From Heliopora coerulea (Eukaryota; Cnidaria; Anthozoa; Scleralcyonacea; Helioporidae), in the NCBI GenBank assembly GCA_030142905.1, contig JASJOG010000046.1, forward strand, positions 1,621,001 to 1,685,000: 64,000 bases of DNA. Reading direction: 5' to 3'. Shown here in pieces: positions 46,561 to 59,400 of the stretch (its first letter is position 1; every line of letters starts with the position of its first letter). The notes under the pieces are model-generated. The model was given only the letters and a program-made list of their open reading frames with translations, was not told the origin of the DNA and searched no databases. Both the position numbers and the translations under genes were made by a program.

Positions 46561-46804
46561 GTGTTGATAACAAGTATCAATAACAAAGACATATGGGTGC
46601 AGAATGCTCAATACTGAGGTAGACCGGAATAATCACAACACAAGATTTGGCTACTTCATAAGAACTTTTATTCACTACAGAACTGTTTCGTATGACAAGT
46701 CCGAAGCTTGCCACACTCGTCAGGTGAATGCTGTGTTTGGCGTGTAAACTTGAGATCTGTGGTTGGTTTGTGACGTCAAGATGTTTGTGTGTAGTATTTG
46801 GTTC
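46561..46804 (-). mobile_element. Hammerhead-bearing repeat, unit 3
   Basis: Copy of 9174-9418, cut at its right side by the 371 bp palindrome insertion. Confidence 0.45.
46670..46729 (-). ncRNA. Hammerhead ribozyme, unit 3
   Basis: Identical over 60 bases to the motif in units 1 and 2. Confidence 0.85.
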
Positions 46805-47175
46805 TAGGATAAATATTAATGCCCAGCTCAAAATTCGAATGTGAATAGCCATAACAGGATAAAACACGATAAATAACAAAACATGTTAGTTTAGACAAGC
46901 TTTACTGACGTTTCGTTGCTAACGCGCAACATTTTCAAAGTAACAGATGATGGATAAGGTAAGGTTATAAATACGAATAACCTTACCTTATCCATCATCT
47001 ATCTTACTTTGAAAATGTTGCGCGTTAGCAACGAAACGTCAGTAAAGCTTGTCTAAACTAACATGTTTTGTTATTTATCGTGTTTTATCCTGTTATGGCT
47101 ATTCACATTCGAATTTTGAGCTGGGCATTAATATTTATCCTACGACTACGATTCCCGCCTGGTAAATCCTTGGTC
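46805..47175. mobile_element. 371 bp palindromic insertion with exact 12 bp target duplication
   Basis: AGTATTTGGTTC at 46793-46804 and 47176-47187. A nearly perfect palindrome (arms about 165 bp, 46805-47142, centre about 46974) is followed by a 33 bp unpaired tail (47143-47175). Each arm holds gttgcgcgttagcaac followed by gaaacgtcag, which looks like hammerhead stem II plus GAAAC, but the CUGANGA half reads uuugaaaa. Only in unit 3. A 12 bp duplication with an unpaired tail suggests target-primed insertion rather than a cut-and-paste element. A Penelope-like LTR pair is one guess. Confidence 0.75.
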
Positions 47176-47195
47176 AGTATTTGGTTCGTATTACA

Positions 47196-47531
47196 CATGC
47201 ACATAGCTACGGGGGTGCGCGGGGGTACAATCGCCCCCCCAAAATTTGTCCTCGCTCCCCCAAAGAAAATTCTGAAGTGGTTTCAAATATAATTTAAATA
47301 TGCCAAAATCCGATAAATTTTTAAAATATCTTATGGAAAATATTTTTTCGCTGACCATTCTGACCTACTTTTGTAACGTTATACCAAGTCCACTACATTT
47401 GACAACATGAAGTAGTCGCTGAGTAGTCTGGGTTTTCAGCTTACGTCGACAACTGCCCCCTAAAAAACAGTGCTGCCCCCCCAAAAAAATAGTGCTGCCC
47501 CCCCAAATTTTACATCCTAGCTACGTGCCTG
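47196..47531. mobile_element. hAT-type MITE, unit 3
   Basis: GTATTACA at 47188-47195 and 47532-47539. Confidence 0.85.
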
Positions 47532-47539
47532 GTATTACA

Positions 47540-50190
47540 GGTAGAGACAGTGACAATTATCTGTTACAAAGTAAATGTTTGGACCAATTGTTGAAGATAG
47601 ATATATAATTGTTGAAGTTGAATCAGTATTGGTAAATGTTGAACATTGTAACGTGTAGCTTGCGTGTACAGTGCGGGACCGTGAAATACGATACCAGTAA
47701 TAAATCTCTGCTGAAACATCAAAGTAAACTATGAACGCGTTAGTGAATTAAAACGTAGTTTTATGCCGTACGGCTCATGTTGCAGGTTATGGCAGAATAC
47801 TTTACTTCAGTGTGTCTACTGCCAGTTCATTCAAAGGAACTGTAGTGATTCCTGTATAAGGAAATATCTTGAATTCATAAACTGTCTATCTGAAAATCTG
47901 ATTGTCGCTTGAGCGACAGACTGGACAAGCGCCTGTGTAATGTTACTGATGGTCAAAACAACAACTGCTGAAACGACTTTTCCAACCTGCACATATATTC
48001 AAATGCGTCTTCACGTTTCCGCGTCCCATTCTAGTACCCATAAGCGGTGCTCTTATCGACTGCATAACAGATCATATGAACTGTCAGTATATTGAGAAAA
48101 AATATGAATAATGCCTTTGAGCTATTTAAGCACAATGTAAGATGAGAGATTTGTGCGTCTCAAGTGTTGTCAGTCGTACTACGATGCTCGTCTTCAATTC
48201 GACCACTATTCGATCGATTAGGTTAAATTGTGAATAGAGCAGAAATTTAGAAAGTTCAGTAAATAAGTCACAAGAGTTACGAAGAGAAAAGGAATAAGAC
48301 ATAAACCAAAAAACTAATTCAAGTTATTGTTAATACCTTTGTCTACAACTTTGCCATTGCCAGTGACTTTGATATACAGTCGAAATATCCCCGCACTTTT
48401 GTCTCTGTTTTATCTTGTCCTCACTTGAATACACCAAGCTACAACAGGACGTTTTTCGATTGATGTTTTATTCTTTACTTTTTACGACTGTTGACTGGTT
48501 AAAGTTTAAGAGGACATATTCGTATATTTTTTAAAAAGAATAGTAACTTATAAGATTGAATGGACAGTATTTCGGTTGGTAAAAGTGGTGTTATCATACT
48601 GAATTCAGAAATTAACATTTACAGTAATGGAATCACGGAGCGGAAGTTTGATAAAGCACAGTTTGTGCTTTTACGACAAACACAATCCTTCCTCCTCACG
48701 TATATACCTTTGGTTAGAGATCAATTAAACGATATTGGTGAAGCTGTTTGCAACCATCTCTATACTTCGTTTCGTGTGTTGTTGATCGTTGCATTTTTCC
48801 CACACGCTTAAAACCGCCGTATGCACTCGAAAATTCAACTAAACAAAGAATAAAAGGCTAAATGACGTTCAAATCACTTAGTCATAGCTGAAACCATTTT
48901 CAAAGCTGTGTCACTACGTTAAAATTAAATTCCCCGTATTTGATAACATACATCATAGTTTTTGCTACATTGCTATCACAATTTGAATAACCATGAATAT
49001 TGTAAGTTAAACTGGATACGAAACCGCAGATCCATCACCATAAAAGAGCTTTCAACATGTAAAATGGACTCAGCTATAGTATTTAGATAGAAAAAAACAA
49101 AGGAGAGGGTAGGTCGATAAACTGGTCGTAAGACGCAACTACCTTTATGCAGTGTATGATGAGGTAAATAATTACTGTGTTAACTATTATTCACCTGTTA
49201 CAACTCAATGTACAGAGCACCCCAGAAAGACAACACATCGCTGTAACCTTTGCTTACTAAATGATTTACTGGCTATGTGTAGTTTCCGGTACGTTTAGCT
49301 TCACACCGTCATCGGAATGTAAAACGTGTTTTATGCCTATTGAAGATTTACGAAAGATTTATGAATTCCTACGAACATCAACTTTAATTTTTCATGCACG
49401 AAGTTATTACATTTAGTTGGAAATAGATTATCACTCGCTTTCTGCATCTTAAAGTGCCTATAGTTGGCGGTTTGACGGTTTTCCAAAAATGGACAGGAGA
49501 AAAAAAACTGGTCACTAATCAGGGGAAGTAAAATCAACCCTGGAACGGCAAAAATATTTCTATGTGATTCAGTTGAGAAGCACGAGAAAGTTTAGGTGTT
49601 GTACCCCCCACCCCCCTTAAGTTTTGCCTCCGATTGTCTTCAGTAAAGGTTTCATCTTCACGGTTTTTTCCGCTGCTAAAGTTGGCGCTTCGATGATTTT
49701 CGAAAAATGGACAGAAGAAAAAAAAATTGGAAACTAATCCGAGGAAGTAAAGTCAACTCAGGGACACCAGAAATATTTCTATTGGATTCAGTTGAGAAGC
49801 ACGAGAAAGTTTAGTAATTTGAACGAACTTTTGGCACACAGGATCGCCTGGATTGACTAACACCTGGTGGAATATTATTCAAAACAATCCTTCTCCCCGA
49901 TATCAGTGGTGGCCGGAAAAAGATGACTTGAATTATTTTTATTCCGGGTTATCGCCTTCAGCGCTTCAGACTTCTTTGAAAACGGAATAACTGCGGTATA
50001 TGTGCAACACGTTTTGGAAAAAGAGCTTTGGATAACTGTTTTTACTCTTTCAATAGTATTTGAAATTCATCGACTGTCGCAAGACAATTATTACACGTGT
50101 AGAAGCGAATACGAACTATCTTGTTTTGTGGCAGTGATGTGTTCCTGTTTTGAGTCGTTTGCGTAGCACGATCTTTGTTATTTTACTACA
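47540..50190. other. Block W, unit 3, no recognised gene
   Basis: Very similar to 29084-31737, including the 83-codon frame (48560-48811) and the tandem duplication at about 49460-49815. Confidence 0.5.
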
Positions 50191-50652
50191 TTAAGGCTAC
50201 GTTTACATAATACCGGATAGCTTTCCGTAGCCACGTGAAAACGGTAACCATACCAGAGAGGCCTTACGTTTACACTTGGAACGCTATTTTCGAAGCGATT
50301 TTTGGAACAGAACAACTTTGTTCCGCTCCACTCTTCAAAGTGGTACGTTCCATATCCGAAGGGGTTAACTTTCAGGACGCTTTGAATGGAGTGACTAGAG
50401 TGTTTGTGTGTTACATAATAGAATTACAGCAATTGATCGTATTTTTTAACACGTTGGCAAGCTGGAGAACGAGTGCGCTGTGCCAAGTGCAAATCTCTTC
50501 GACGCGGATTATACTCTGCCTTTCCAAGTCAGCTGTTTACATCATACCGAATAACTTTTTCCTACAGCACAGAACTGTCCTGTTTACACTATACCGGAGA
50601 GCTTTTTGTATCAGCACAAAAACCTTTCCAGTATACTGTAAACGTGGCTTAA
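50191..50652. mobile_element. TTAA-flanked MITE, unit 3
   Basis: TTAA at 50191-50194 and 50649-50652. Almost identical to 31738-32199. Confidence 0.7.
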
Positions 50653-52117
50653 GATATGCGTATGAAGCCTAAAAAGAAGTAAATTCGGAAAATTGACTTG
50701 ATAAATATTGGATTTTTTTCTCAACTAAACTACACAACCTTGGCATAAAATAACCCGTCAAACCTTCTTAATTTTGTTTTAGTTTATTTAGTCTAAGTGC
50801 TTCTAGTAACATATTTTTAGCCACTGTAATAAGCCACCAATCCGTAGACCAAATATGAAAATTTGTCATAACATTGAAGCAATAGAATACGTTAATGCTA
50901 AAAATCATAACACAAATATTAACGAAAAACGCTGAACATGACCAAGTGCGCAGTAGAATTTGGAAGATGTTTTACATTCATCGGTGGTTGTCGTCGACAA
51001 GTCACACATATTAGTACTTAGAGGTTAATCTGTTTAGCCGAACAGTTAGTCATGCTTAAGCTTTGACAATGGTACAAATTTATCGCTGTAGCAACTGATG
51101 TATTCCATGTCGACGAACGTTTCTTCTAGCGATCAAATGCAGATTGCTTATATACCGAAACAAAATAGTAGTGACACAGGCCTTATTCCAAGCTTTTGAG
51201 GTACAACTTGAACAACGAAGGAAATATAGGCAGAGTTATTTCATATACGATGGGTTAAAAGAGATTTGTCGACATTTTTTCAACTGACGTACCAACATTT
51301 CAAGCAAAACGCAACGAATACCAATACCAAAGTTATCGTACGCGGACTCAACAAAAAAGATACAATATTGCTCATCCAACAATTGCGATAATTATGGCTT
51401 CACCTGGCAAAGCGAGTACGGCGCACACCAAAAACACCCCAAGATATTACACATCTAAACAATCATTGCAAAGTTACGAAGCCACTACCTCATAAGAATG
51501 GTTCGCATTTCCCACAAGGGAAGAATGAAACATATGCCTTGGTAAATTGTAAAACTAGGAGAACCCAAGATATACTTTAATTTAGACATCAAAATCGTCC
51601 GCTTTGGAAATTGACACCGAGTTATTGTTTTTATTTGACTGAGAGCGTCGTCAAGATAAACATAACCGTACTGAATAAAAATTAATTTCTAACGTCTTTG
51701 GACGTTGTCGATATTGGAGTATAGATTGGACAATCTAAGTTACCTCCACTTATTTTACCGCGGACTAGACGATTCCCTTGAGCAAAATTCACTCAATTCT
51801 CAAACTTTCTCCGTATTTCGCTGTTGATTCACTTTGTGTTGTTTTCGTGTGTCCATGGGTTGACGTCACTTCCGTTGAGCTGTTACCAGTTTCATTTTTC
51901 CCGGACAAATTTTCAAATCGCGAACTTTAGCAGCGCAAAAACGCATCAAAAAGAAACTTTAGCTAAAAACAATATTAAGCAATTTTCATAAGAGTATCTT
52001 AAATATTCTAAATATACACAAATCCCAATCATGAGATAGACAGGCACTTTAATCCGAGTCATAGAAGACATTGCCCTATAGCCTCCCTTTTAGTAGACTA
52101 CCGTATTTAACTGTTCC
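50653..52117. other. Upstream region of gene X4, no gene recognised
   Basis: Copy of 32200-33664. Confidence 0.5.
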
Positions 52118-52578
52118 TTGAAATGTCATTCAGGACGTAGAAAGTTTTCCAGACTTAGAAGCTGTATTTTAAAGTCGCTGTCAGTGTTTTCGTCCAGAAC
52201 CCCGGCGGCTGTAGTGTGTACCAAACGTAACTCCTCAGAAAGACAATGTCAAGCTTTATCGTGTACTACAAAGACGTGGTCGACAAACATGAACACACAG
52301 GATCCCGTAAAGTAAATATTCATCATTGACTCTTTCACTATGTGTTCCTGGATGTTAAAATTATTTTTTTGGTTGTAGCAATAAGCTAATGTTGATAAAA
52401 ACCGAAAAACAAGCCTATTTCCTTAAGCACATGTTTTTGCAGATGTTTAATGATCTCCTTCACTAGTGGAACGCTTAAAAGGCGAGCGATGCGAATATCA
52501 ACACCACTTCCAATTTCGACAAGTTCAAGAGAGCCGTCAAATCTAAAGAAGACATCCGAAAAAAGTTCAAGTTTGATC

Positions 52579-53669
52579 ATGAAGTGTCTTACTGTTTTGG
52601 CAATCATCGCAACAGCTTGCATATGTTGTTTTCCTGCAGGTAATTTACATTAGAATTATACTACAGTAGCTGTTTTTGATTATTTTAATGTACGTAGTTG
52701 TGGAAAAAATTCGTGTCGAAGTCTTTCTTATATTTTTAAACCTTGCTACTCTGTGTAAATGCTATTTGTTATTCTTACGGCATCATACAAAGTAAATCTT
52801 GTCGAACTTATACAGGTCTGGTCGCACAAGTAGATAAGCGTCGTAAACCTGCAGACATACTCTCCTTTATTCATTTATTTAGCTGTAAAATCCATCGTTA
52901 TCCCAGACATAATCACAAAACTTCGGAGATGAAGGGTAGAAGTGTCGGTAAATAAATCAGCATATGAACACATAGGTATAACCTTCCGTCTTTTTCTTCT
53001 CAACCTATATCTTACGTTTTTCAAGATATCAGTTTTGTTCGGACTTTGCTTTGTTTTATGTGAAAACAAAAGTGTTTCCCTCGGGAATAGACATTAAGTG
53101 TATAGAATTCACCACCACTTCGGTGAACAATTGTTCAATATTCTTTCTATTTTCTTGGTGTGGCTCAAATTTCATATTTAATTTTCATTCATTAAATATA
53201 TCTTATATATGCAGACGGAGCTGAGAGCGATGTCGTCCGCGTCTTTGACCCTAAATTGAAGTTATCCAAACAAGAGTTGATGAAGATTTTAAAAGACGCA
53301 AACTTGGAGAAATTTGGTTTCAAGAAACACGTCGAAAGCACCATCGAAACGGACGAAAATGGAGAGATGAGACTGAAGAAAACAATTACGTATATGGCCA
53401 CTGATCACTGTTCAAAGGCTGCATACTGGGAGCGCTTGTTAGAAGAACGCTTGCCAGCCGATTTTTTGGCATCAAAATTGGGCACAACCTTTGTGCGTGA
53501 AATCCAAAGTCGCATCAAAGGACGTGGAACAAAATATTGCAAAATTGGATTGGAAGTACACCTGAATCGATGCCGCAGAGATACCACGGTTGCAAGCCGC
53601 CGAGCAAAACGAAGGGCTGGTATATGTTACGTGTGTGCAATTTGCATTAGCAGCAAAATTGTATATTAG
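52579..53669 (+). CDS. Gene X copy 4
   Basis: Coding exons 52579-52639 and 53215-53669, 171 aa. Against copy 1 exon 2: M42L, T157I, G162A. AATAAA follows the stop. Leader has Thr at position 5, as in copy 3. Confidence 0.75.
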
Positions 53670-54082
53670 ACTGCTAAGCTAAATAAAACCGCAAGACAAC
53701 TTGCAGGAGCGAGGAAAATTCAAGCATTTAATTTCATACCGGAGGATTTTAGCCAAATAATTCGTTCAGTTAATGTTTGATTCAACATCAAGTCTTTAAT
53801 TGCAAATAATCATATTTTCAAAATAATCGTATTTTCCTTAAATACGATTTAAACAGCTTGTCCTTACAATTATCTAACGTGACATGTGATTACAAAGTTA
53901 TTTTCATGGAGTACTTTTCTCTTGTTCAAGTTTTATGAATTTGTTTTAAATTATCCAGCCGTCGTTTCATGCGCGATTGAACCAGGGGCGGACTTAACGT
54001 ACGTCAAACCCGTCAAATCATAAAGGTGAAATTTCTCAAGCAAGAGAAATATAAGAGACAAATAATAGGCAAATAAGCTGGA

Positions 54083-54116
<34 letters not shown>

Positions 54117-55320
54117 GGAAAAATATATGTGTGGATGGTATAGGAGTCTACAGAATTCTAAGCTCGAGGACCCTGAAAACGAAGACTGAATTTGCCGTAA
54201 TTAGTTCTTGCTATATCGATGTAAAAAGTATTTCTTTATGCTGGTCTCGTATTACAATTACGTACACAATTATAATTAGTGTAGTTATAATTATGTTCGT
54301 AATTGAAACGCTGATTTAGACAAAAACCTTGTCTGATTGTTCAATTTTGCCATGTTACTGAAACTAAGAGAAATTGTCTCACATTGCATATGTTTCTAAC
54401 AAATATATTCAAGAAAATTTTTTCTGTAAAATTAAACACTTTTGTTCAGTAAAACAATTAGTATGGCAAAATTTTCACGTACTTTTAATTTTAGGCATTC
54501 AGTAAGAATGTTATTTCAACTTTCACTTTAGTACAAAATATCAGTACCACGTTGAACAATGAATTAAAGTCGAATCGGAGGTGAGCGAACTTTGCGACAA
54601 CCAATAAAATCGTTCATTTTGTCGTCGACACCGCTCGACCCTGGCCCGAATATCTTTGTGAATTCTTTCAGGCCAAAAAATTTCACTTTTCGCACCACGT
54701 CCTGTACAAACCCAGTTCTGCAAGCTTAACGATGACGCGTTGTTAGAAAGCAATTGCGCCCCAGTACAATCTGTTGATTGTAAACTTACTATGTACGTAT
54801 GCGCTTCAAGGACATGTTCGTTTAATCTCCTTTACGTTCTCTCGGCCGATTTATCGCACACTGCGCGTTCATGGTTTGACACTACACCGTGTCTGGAGCG
54901 TAGCTGAACTACAACCACGGGGTTAGTCGTTTGATGGATTGAAAAATTCATTCTTTCAGAGGTCAATTTAAGTATGTCGCTTTCAAGCGAAGAATCGAAA
55001 AGCCCATCCCGAATCTAAGAAGCCGTTCCACAACGAAAACCTCATATAACGCCACGGGCGACGAGGACGTGCAGCCGTTGACACAATTCGTCAAAGACAA
55101 ACTTCTGAAACAAGCACGTGACCTCGACGCTTCCGAACAAAACGATTAATATACTGCAATCGTAAATACCCATACTGTCACTAAATAAGCTAAGGCAAGG
55201 CCAACTATGAGCCACACAGCTGCTGGACAAGTACAACGGAACCATATGAATAACAATCAAGAACAGTAAACCATAAACAAAATTGGAAAAATGATGTTTC
55301 TGCTCACTTGTCAAAAATGT
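53670..55320. other. Unit 4 flank with short TA microsatellite, no gene
   Basis: TA tract at 54084-54113 is only about 15 repeats. 70-codon minus ORF at 54541-54753 and 96-codon minus ORF at 55042-55332 are open and unidentified. Confidence 0.55.
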
Positions 55321-56190
55321 ACCGCCACACATTTGGTATTTCCATATGGATGCACAGCTATGCTAATAGACCTATCACAATATAAACCATCTGAATTGCA
55401 AAAAAACCAAGTCGGACTCCGTTGGTTTGTCTAAAAAATATCACTGATGTTTCTTATATGTTAAAGCTCAAGAACCGCGTCGCCATACAGTTGAAGCTTC
55501 CAAAAGGTTGCGGAGCTACCATACATTATCAATTGTGTAAGTACGACCAGACAACAACCACAAGCAACACAGCAGGACTCTTCTAGTTTACACGACAAAA
55601 AAACAAGAGATCTTCATGTTTCTGATCAGTGGTCGAACTATCGTCCCGCTATACAGTTGATCTTTCCACAGTTATAACGCTACCATGCTACCATTTGTAT
55701 GGTAAATACAACCACGTAAATTGTATCTATAAAAAATTAACAAGGACGCCTCCTGCTCGCACCAAAAACACTGACATTTCTACTAGGCTGTTACTTTGCC
55801 GTACCGCCATACTGCTGATGTTTCCATATTAAAGTGGAGCTACCATGCTACCATTTATATGGCAAATACAACCATGTAACTTGTGTCTACAAGAAATTAA
55901 CAAGGACTCCTCTTGCTGGCACCGAAAACATTGACATTTCTACTCAGCTCTCAATCTACCGTACCGCCATACAGCTCATGTTTCCATATAGTTGTACAGC
56001 TACCATGCAACCACTTCTATGGCAAATACGACCATGTAAATTGTATCTATAAAAATTAAACAAGAACTCCTCTTGTTTCCACGAAAAACATTGACGTTTC
56101 TGCTTAGCTGTCGAACTATCAGTTTGCCACACCGTCGATGTTTCCTTCAGGTTATACAGTTATCGCAGCAATTGTGCCACTAGTACAATC
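55320..56190 (+). repeat. ~160 bp tandem array, unit 4
   Basis: Copy of the arrays in units 1-3. ORFs 55629-55832 and 55834-56052 are repeat-derived. Confidence 0.85.
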
Positions 56191-56462
56191 TTCTTGGTTG
56201 AATAATATTAAAACACTCAAAGCGAGGTTTCTATTTAATTGTACCAATGTTGGACTGCCATACGGTTGCACAAAAAAAAGTTGATGAACATCCTTGGAAA
56301 ACGACATTTCATGGCCAGACTAGTTTGCTTTATCAGTCTTACTGCATGCTGGTTTCTAAGCCAACTAACCTCTAACCACAGACATGAGAAGAAAATATAG
56401 CAAGGTAAGGCACAGCAAATACAGTATAAATATTCGCTTTTTATTTACTTAAGAAAGATTTA

Positions 56463-59400
56463 TTATTGGCCTTTTCCTTTACCACTTTGTGCCTTCAAAA
56501 CTCGGACAACGATCTTCTGTTCCTCAATAAGGAATGCACGAACAATCCTAGGAAATCAGAGAATTGAAGTGAGCCTTTGATCACTTCTTTAAATACCTTG
56601 AAAAAACCTATTTAAAAAAGTTTTAATATGACATTATGCCTGAGATGACTTCCACTTTACCAACCATGCATTTCCTGTAGACAGAACAGCTATTTGAAGG
56701 ATTGCAGAATCAGTTAATTTAAGGATTTAAAATCTCTTGTCTTCCATCAATTTTAGAACACTGAGTAGCTCCTCTTCTCACCAATCACTTGGCAACCTTA
56801 ACATGTGCAATTTTTCTTTTCCTTAAAATAACCTAAACCATGGCTGTGCAACCTGCAGTCTGTAAAAGTTGTTTATGCAGCCCATGGAGATTTGCAGGTT
56901 GAAAAAAATAAAAACTGTCTGGACTAAAAATCAGGAACATCTATCAGTAATAAAGATCAGAATCAAAATTTTCCAAAGGTGACATTTGGACCTTATCCTG
57001 TTAAGGAGCAGTGCTCAACTCCTTGATCAGTAAAATCGTCTGGTGTTAGCCAGAGTGAAAGTACGTGTGCCCTTGCCTCTTCATGGGTTAACCAGCATAA
57101 CTCAAACTTAAAGGCCTGAATAAAGTTATTAGGACATAAACTCATAGATATCACCATTGCAATGGAACAATTATCATATTTTATGGGCAATTACCTGTGC
57201 AATTTTTCTGCTTTTGAAGCTGGTGGGGGTAATACAACAGTGCAGGTAATGTGATGACAAATTTTTACTCTGACATTAGCATTTGGCAAAAATCTCGTTA
57301 TCAAATCAACTCAAGTGCTGCACAGTATTAGCGTCAGGTTATTGATTCCAAATGCTCATGCAAGTCTTCCAAACAATATAAAAATTCATAAAATTTTTAG
57401 TTCCTTTGGAGTAATTATCAGTTTGCTTCACAGAATTTTGGGATTACATGAAAATTGGCAAATCAGGCTGTCAGGCATGGTGCCAAGCTAAATTTCACCT
57501 CTTGTTTTGACCACCCTTTCAGTCCTTCCTTTGCCAGCAAACAGCAAGCTTTAAACTGGCAGTACTGAGTACATTTCAAACATAGAAAACAATCAATTAG
57601 AATAATAGCATAAACTTTAAAATCATTGCAATTTGAATCTGGTATTGCATACCATGCTGTGTGTTGCTATGTCACGAGAAAATTCATGTGGAATTTCACT
57701 CAAGGGCTTAAAATATATTACCACTCTGCATGTTGATTTCAATTGGTTCAGTCAAAATTAAGAATTGTCTTCAGTTCACTTGGCCTTGATTAGTCTCTTG
57801 CTTTTCATCATGCCTGGTGAGAAACACTGTCACCAGCTACTCCTACAACTTCAGCTCATTGTTTTAAACCCAGGGTTCAAATTAGCAGGTCGCAATTTTC
57901 AAATCAATTTTTGCCACTTGCAAATTGAAAGTTTTGTTTTCGCGAATCCAAATTTTTCAATGACATGTATTCATATGACTTCGAGAATTTCATATATGCA
58001 ATGTTTTTTTTCCTTAAAAAAATGCCAGAAATTTGTATGAAATATTTAAATATTTGGTGCAAAATTTAAAGGTTGCTATTTTGCTGTTATCCCAGGCAAT
58101 GACAAGCATACTATTTGCATCACACGTTCTGGCAAATGCTCAGACAAATTTTCCTCACATGGCTGTTTGCACTAGTTACTTGAGACATCCAACAAGCATG
58201 TTTGTTTTATTACTTCATGAACAGAATGGCAGAGTACTCTGCCACTCTGAACACGGTGGTAAAATGGGAAAAAGAATTTGGTTGTGAACTAGAAAAGGTC
58301 ATCATGAACGATAAGGTCACAATGATTAAATACTCCTTGTGCAAGAAGTTCGAAGGTGATTTGAATAAAATGCATAGCTATACATCAACATGGGTTGAAA
58401 GAACCAAATATGTAAAGAAGGTGAAATAATCAGAAAGGTTTGAGTACTGCAGAAATGTGAGAGTAATCTAACTTTTCAAGCGAAGGCCCTTCATCAGAGA
58501 GAAAAAACATGACTTCTCTTTGACGAAGGGCCTTTGCTCAAAACTTTAGATAACTACTCTCACATTTTGGCAGAACTCAAACCTTTCTGACTATTTCACT
58601 TTGATTTCCACACTACCTACGCAGCACTCCATTTTTATGTAAAGAAGGACTTGCTTGAGGACAACTGTACGACTATGAAATATTTTTCACCATGTAAATA
58701 GCAGTTCAATTAAGGAAATGTTAAATTTGCACTTTTTGCAGATACAAATTGTTTGCAAGTTGCTTGGGAAAACTTCAGTCTTCAATTGTGGGGAAATATT
58801 GCAATGTAGTCTGCAAGAAAGCACCAGTTTTGAGTGTAAATGGCCTGAAGGTGATTTACATGTGCCAAGTAAACAAAAAGTTGGAAAGTGTAATTTGATA
58901 CATGTGCTAAACATGCCACACCACTAAAATTTACGAATTATTTTGTGAATCAACATTTTCTCTCTAATTCAAACCCCGAAACCCACAATAACATTGCAAG
59001 GGCAAGGTTGAGGTGCAAGTGATCTGTCAACACAAATTTTTTGGACCAGAAATTTGACTAGTGCAGGTAATCACCAGGTAAATTTGGTAATGTTACAGTG
59101 GGTAAAGAACTGGTAACTCTCCAACTATTCTAAGCCAGAATTTTGGCCTGCAGAAGCAACAAGTGTGTGTTCCTCTGACCTAAACCATTCACTACTTACC
59201 TTTCTCTGACACACTTGGCACAGCGAGAACCTCCATAGGCACGGGCAACTGTCTTTTTGGGTTTGGATAACTGCTTTAGTTTTCTTGGTCGGACAGCAGG
59301 AAGCTAAAAAACATGAAGAAATACTGCTCTTAGACATACCAGAGAAGAACTTTAATCTGAGCTTGTTGGCTTGAAGAACAGTGGTTTCTTTGGAGGAAAG

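Larger units (their letters stand above)
33665..52117. repeat. Segmental-duplication unit 3 (rearranged)
   Basis: After gene X3 this unit has an extra Harbinger plus block U (35427-37865) and a LINE before the 160 bp array. It then repeats RPL34 exon, foldback, Harbinger, U, hammerhead and MITEs. Also holds the 371 bp palindrome insertion. Confidence 0.9.
52118..58848. repeat. Segmental-duplication unit 4, truncated on the right
   Basis: Contains gene X4, microsatellite, 160 bp array, the RPL34 terminal exon actually used by the intact gene, and intron sequence with the foldback. At about 58848 it departs from units 1-3 (ggcctgaag|gtgatttaca here, ggcctgaag|tgattacaaa there) and runs on into unique RPL34 intron. 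Confidence 0.9.
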
